Shown: piece by piece, positions 63,283-64,000 of the stretch
Layout: the number at the start of each line of letters is the position of its first letter
Position numbering within the stretch: position 1 is the first letter of the stretch
NCBI RefSeq assembly: GCF_015624485.1
Contig: NZ_CP061378.1
Coordinates: 6,076,001 to 6,140,000 of the forward strand
Direction of reading: 5' to 3'
DNA length: 64,000 nucleotides
Source of the DNA: Bradyrhizobium genosp. L
GTDB taxonomy: Bacteria > Pseudomonadota > Alphaproteobacteria > Rhizobiales > Xanthobacteraceae
Program-made: the position numbers and the translations under genes
Notes under the pieces: generated by a model
Database searches by the model: none
The model's input: only the letters and a program-made list of their open reading frames with translations
Told to the model about the DNA's origin: nothing

Positions 63283-64000
63283 TCATCTCCTCTGGAATTC
63301 CGGCGACATCAGCAGCAGCGCCAGCGCCTGCTGGCGCGATTCCGCGCGCTCGATGGTGCGCCGCGTCTCGGGCGAGGCCGCATCGGCCGCGACGAGCTCC
63401 AGCAGGTCGCGCGGATCGAACCGGTCGGCGAGCTGGGAGGCGACCTGCGCCGAGATATCGAGCCTGAGCTTCATGCCCTCGGGCGCGGCCCACGCCGCAT
63501 TGGTATCGGGAAAGCCGTTCGGCCCGGCCGGCGTCCAGAGCGGCTGGCCGAGCACATTGAGGCCGCCGAGATAGCGGCCCGGATCCTCCGGGTTGCGCGC
63601 CAGCAGGCGACCGGATGCGATCAGGAATTCGTAGGGCGAGCGCATCTTGGTCAGCGGCGCCTGCCAGGCCTCGTTGGATCCGACCAGCGCTGTGGCCAGC
63701 GCTTTCAGATCGCCATCGGTCCCGGTGAAGACATCCTGCAGCTTCGCCGCCACGGCCGGCGGCGGATCATCCGCAACGAAGTGGCGGGCGAATTTTGTAG
63801 CGATGAATTTGGCGGTCGACGGATGCCGCGCAATGTCAGCGAGCACCGCCTCGCCCTGCGCGATGCCGCCGGGCTGATAGGTCTTGCCCAGCACCTGCTG
63901 CGGCCCCGGCTGATGCGCATTGGCATTGAACACAAAGCTGCCGGGCGCGCCGAGCTGGCCCTGGCGGCCGGCAAAGGTCCAGCCCGTGATGACGCGCGCG
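63283..64000 (-). CDS. DUF1800 protein, partial
   Basis: The frame is open at the window end, so only the C-terminal 239 residues or so are visible. The visible part has RVITGWTFAGR, FNANAHQPGPQQVLGKTYQP, STAKFIATKFARHFVADDPP, MRSPYEFLIASGRLLAR and a tail LALLLMSPEFQRR. This is DUF1800, which almost always precedes DUF1501 in operons. The two probably act together on the outside of the cell. The N terminus lies beyond 64000. Confidence 0.92.
   Translation of the reverse strand, partial: ARVITGWTFAGRQGQLGAPGSFVFNANAHQPGPQQVLGKTYQPGGIAQGEAVLADIARHPSTAKFIATKFARHFVADDPPPAVAAKLQDVFTGTDGDLKALATALVGSNEAWQAPLTKMRSPYEFLIASGRLLARNPEDPGRYLGGLNVLGQPLWTPAGPNGFPDTNAAWAAPEGMKLRLDISAQVASQLADRFDPRDLLELVAADAASPETRRTIERAESRQQALALLLMSPEFQRR

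Overview
The window looks like chromosomal DNA of a Bradyrhizobium-type alphaproteobacterium (Nitrobacteraceae). The basis is high-GC coding sequence and families common in that group: DUF992, DUF1330, DUF3309, DUF4112, an AAPPP-type outer-membrane barrel and a 57-aa small acidic protein. A serC-leader-like RNA precedes serC, and many palindromic intergenic repeats carry arms of the type GTCCCGGCNNNNGCCGGGAC. This is recognition by eye, not a database result. I saw no tRNA, rRNA, CRISPR array, transposase or integrase.

Left part (1-11.6 kb): a truncated TPR plus caspase-like protein; an msrA-msrB repair pair; small conserved proteins (DUF3309, a 96-aa protein, DUF4112, a membrane protein); a low-GC three-gene membrane operon (5164-7740) that I cannot assign; a proline/arginine-rich one-span protein; purA; and a YbaK-type deacylase.

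Regulatory and small-molecule region (11.6-25 kb): a LuxR solo with an intact ligand pocket faces a tightly overlapped operon of a double GNAT-like protein, an isochorismatase-fold hydrolase, a 71-aa protein and an MFS carrier. A divergent LysR regulator is fused by ATGA overlap to a 122-aa partner. Two EamA transporters, an orphan MCE protein, a flavin hydroxy-acid oxidase, a TetR/membrane-protein pair sharing a perfect operator, a DUF1330 protein and an HD hydrolase follow.

Middle (25-40.5 kb): a chemoreceptor; a 2-hydroxyacid dehydrogenase with a carbohydrate-type ABC importer lacking its ATPase; an ABM-domain protein; a MuiA-like protein; a DHA2 efflux pump divergent from MarR with two operator copies; a thiolase; and the serine pathway genes serC-serA under a leader that masks the serC ribosome-binding site.

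Right part (40.5-64 kb): GNAT, two GSTs, two outer-membrane barrels, a fosmidomycin-resistance-type carrier, glmM, a second hydroxy-acid oxidase, paired secreted paralogs, aroE, DUF1275, an EF-G-like GTPase lacking the catalytic His, a DUF992 pair, an aspartate aminotransferase, small membrane peptides, DUF486, PAS and GNAT proteins, and a DUF1501/DUF1800 pair truncated at the window end.

The main candidates for undescribed biology are the 5164-7740 membrane operon and the 12.0-17.6 kb LuxR-solo/GNAT cluster. Both functional ideas are inference.
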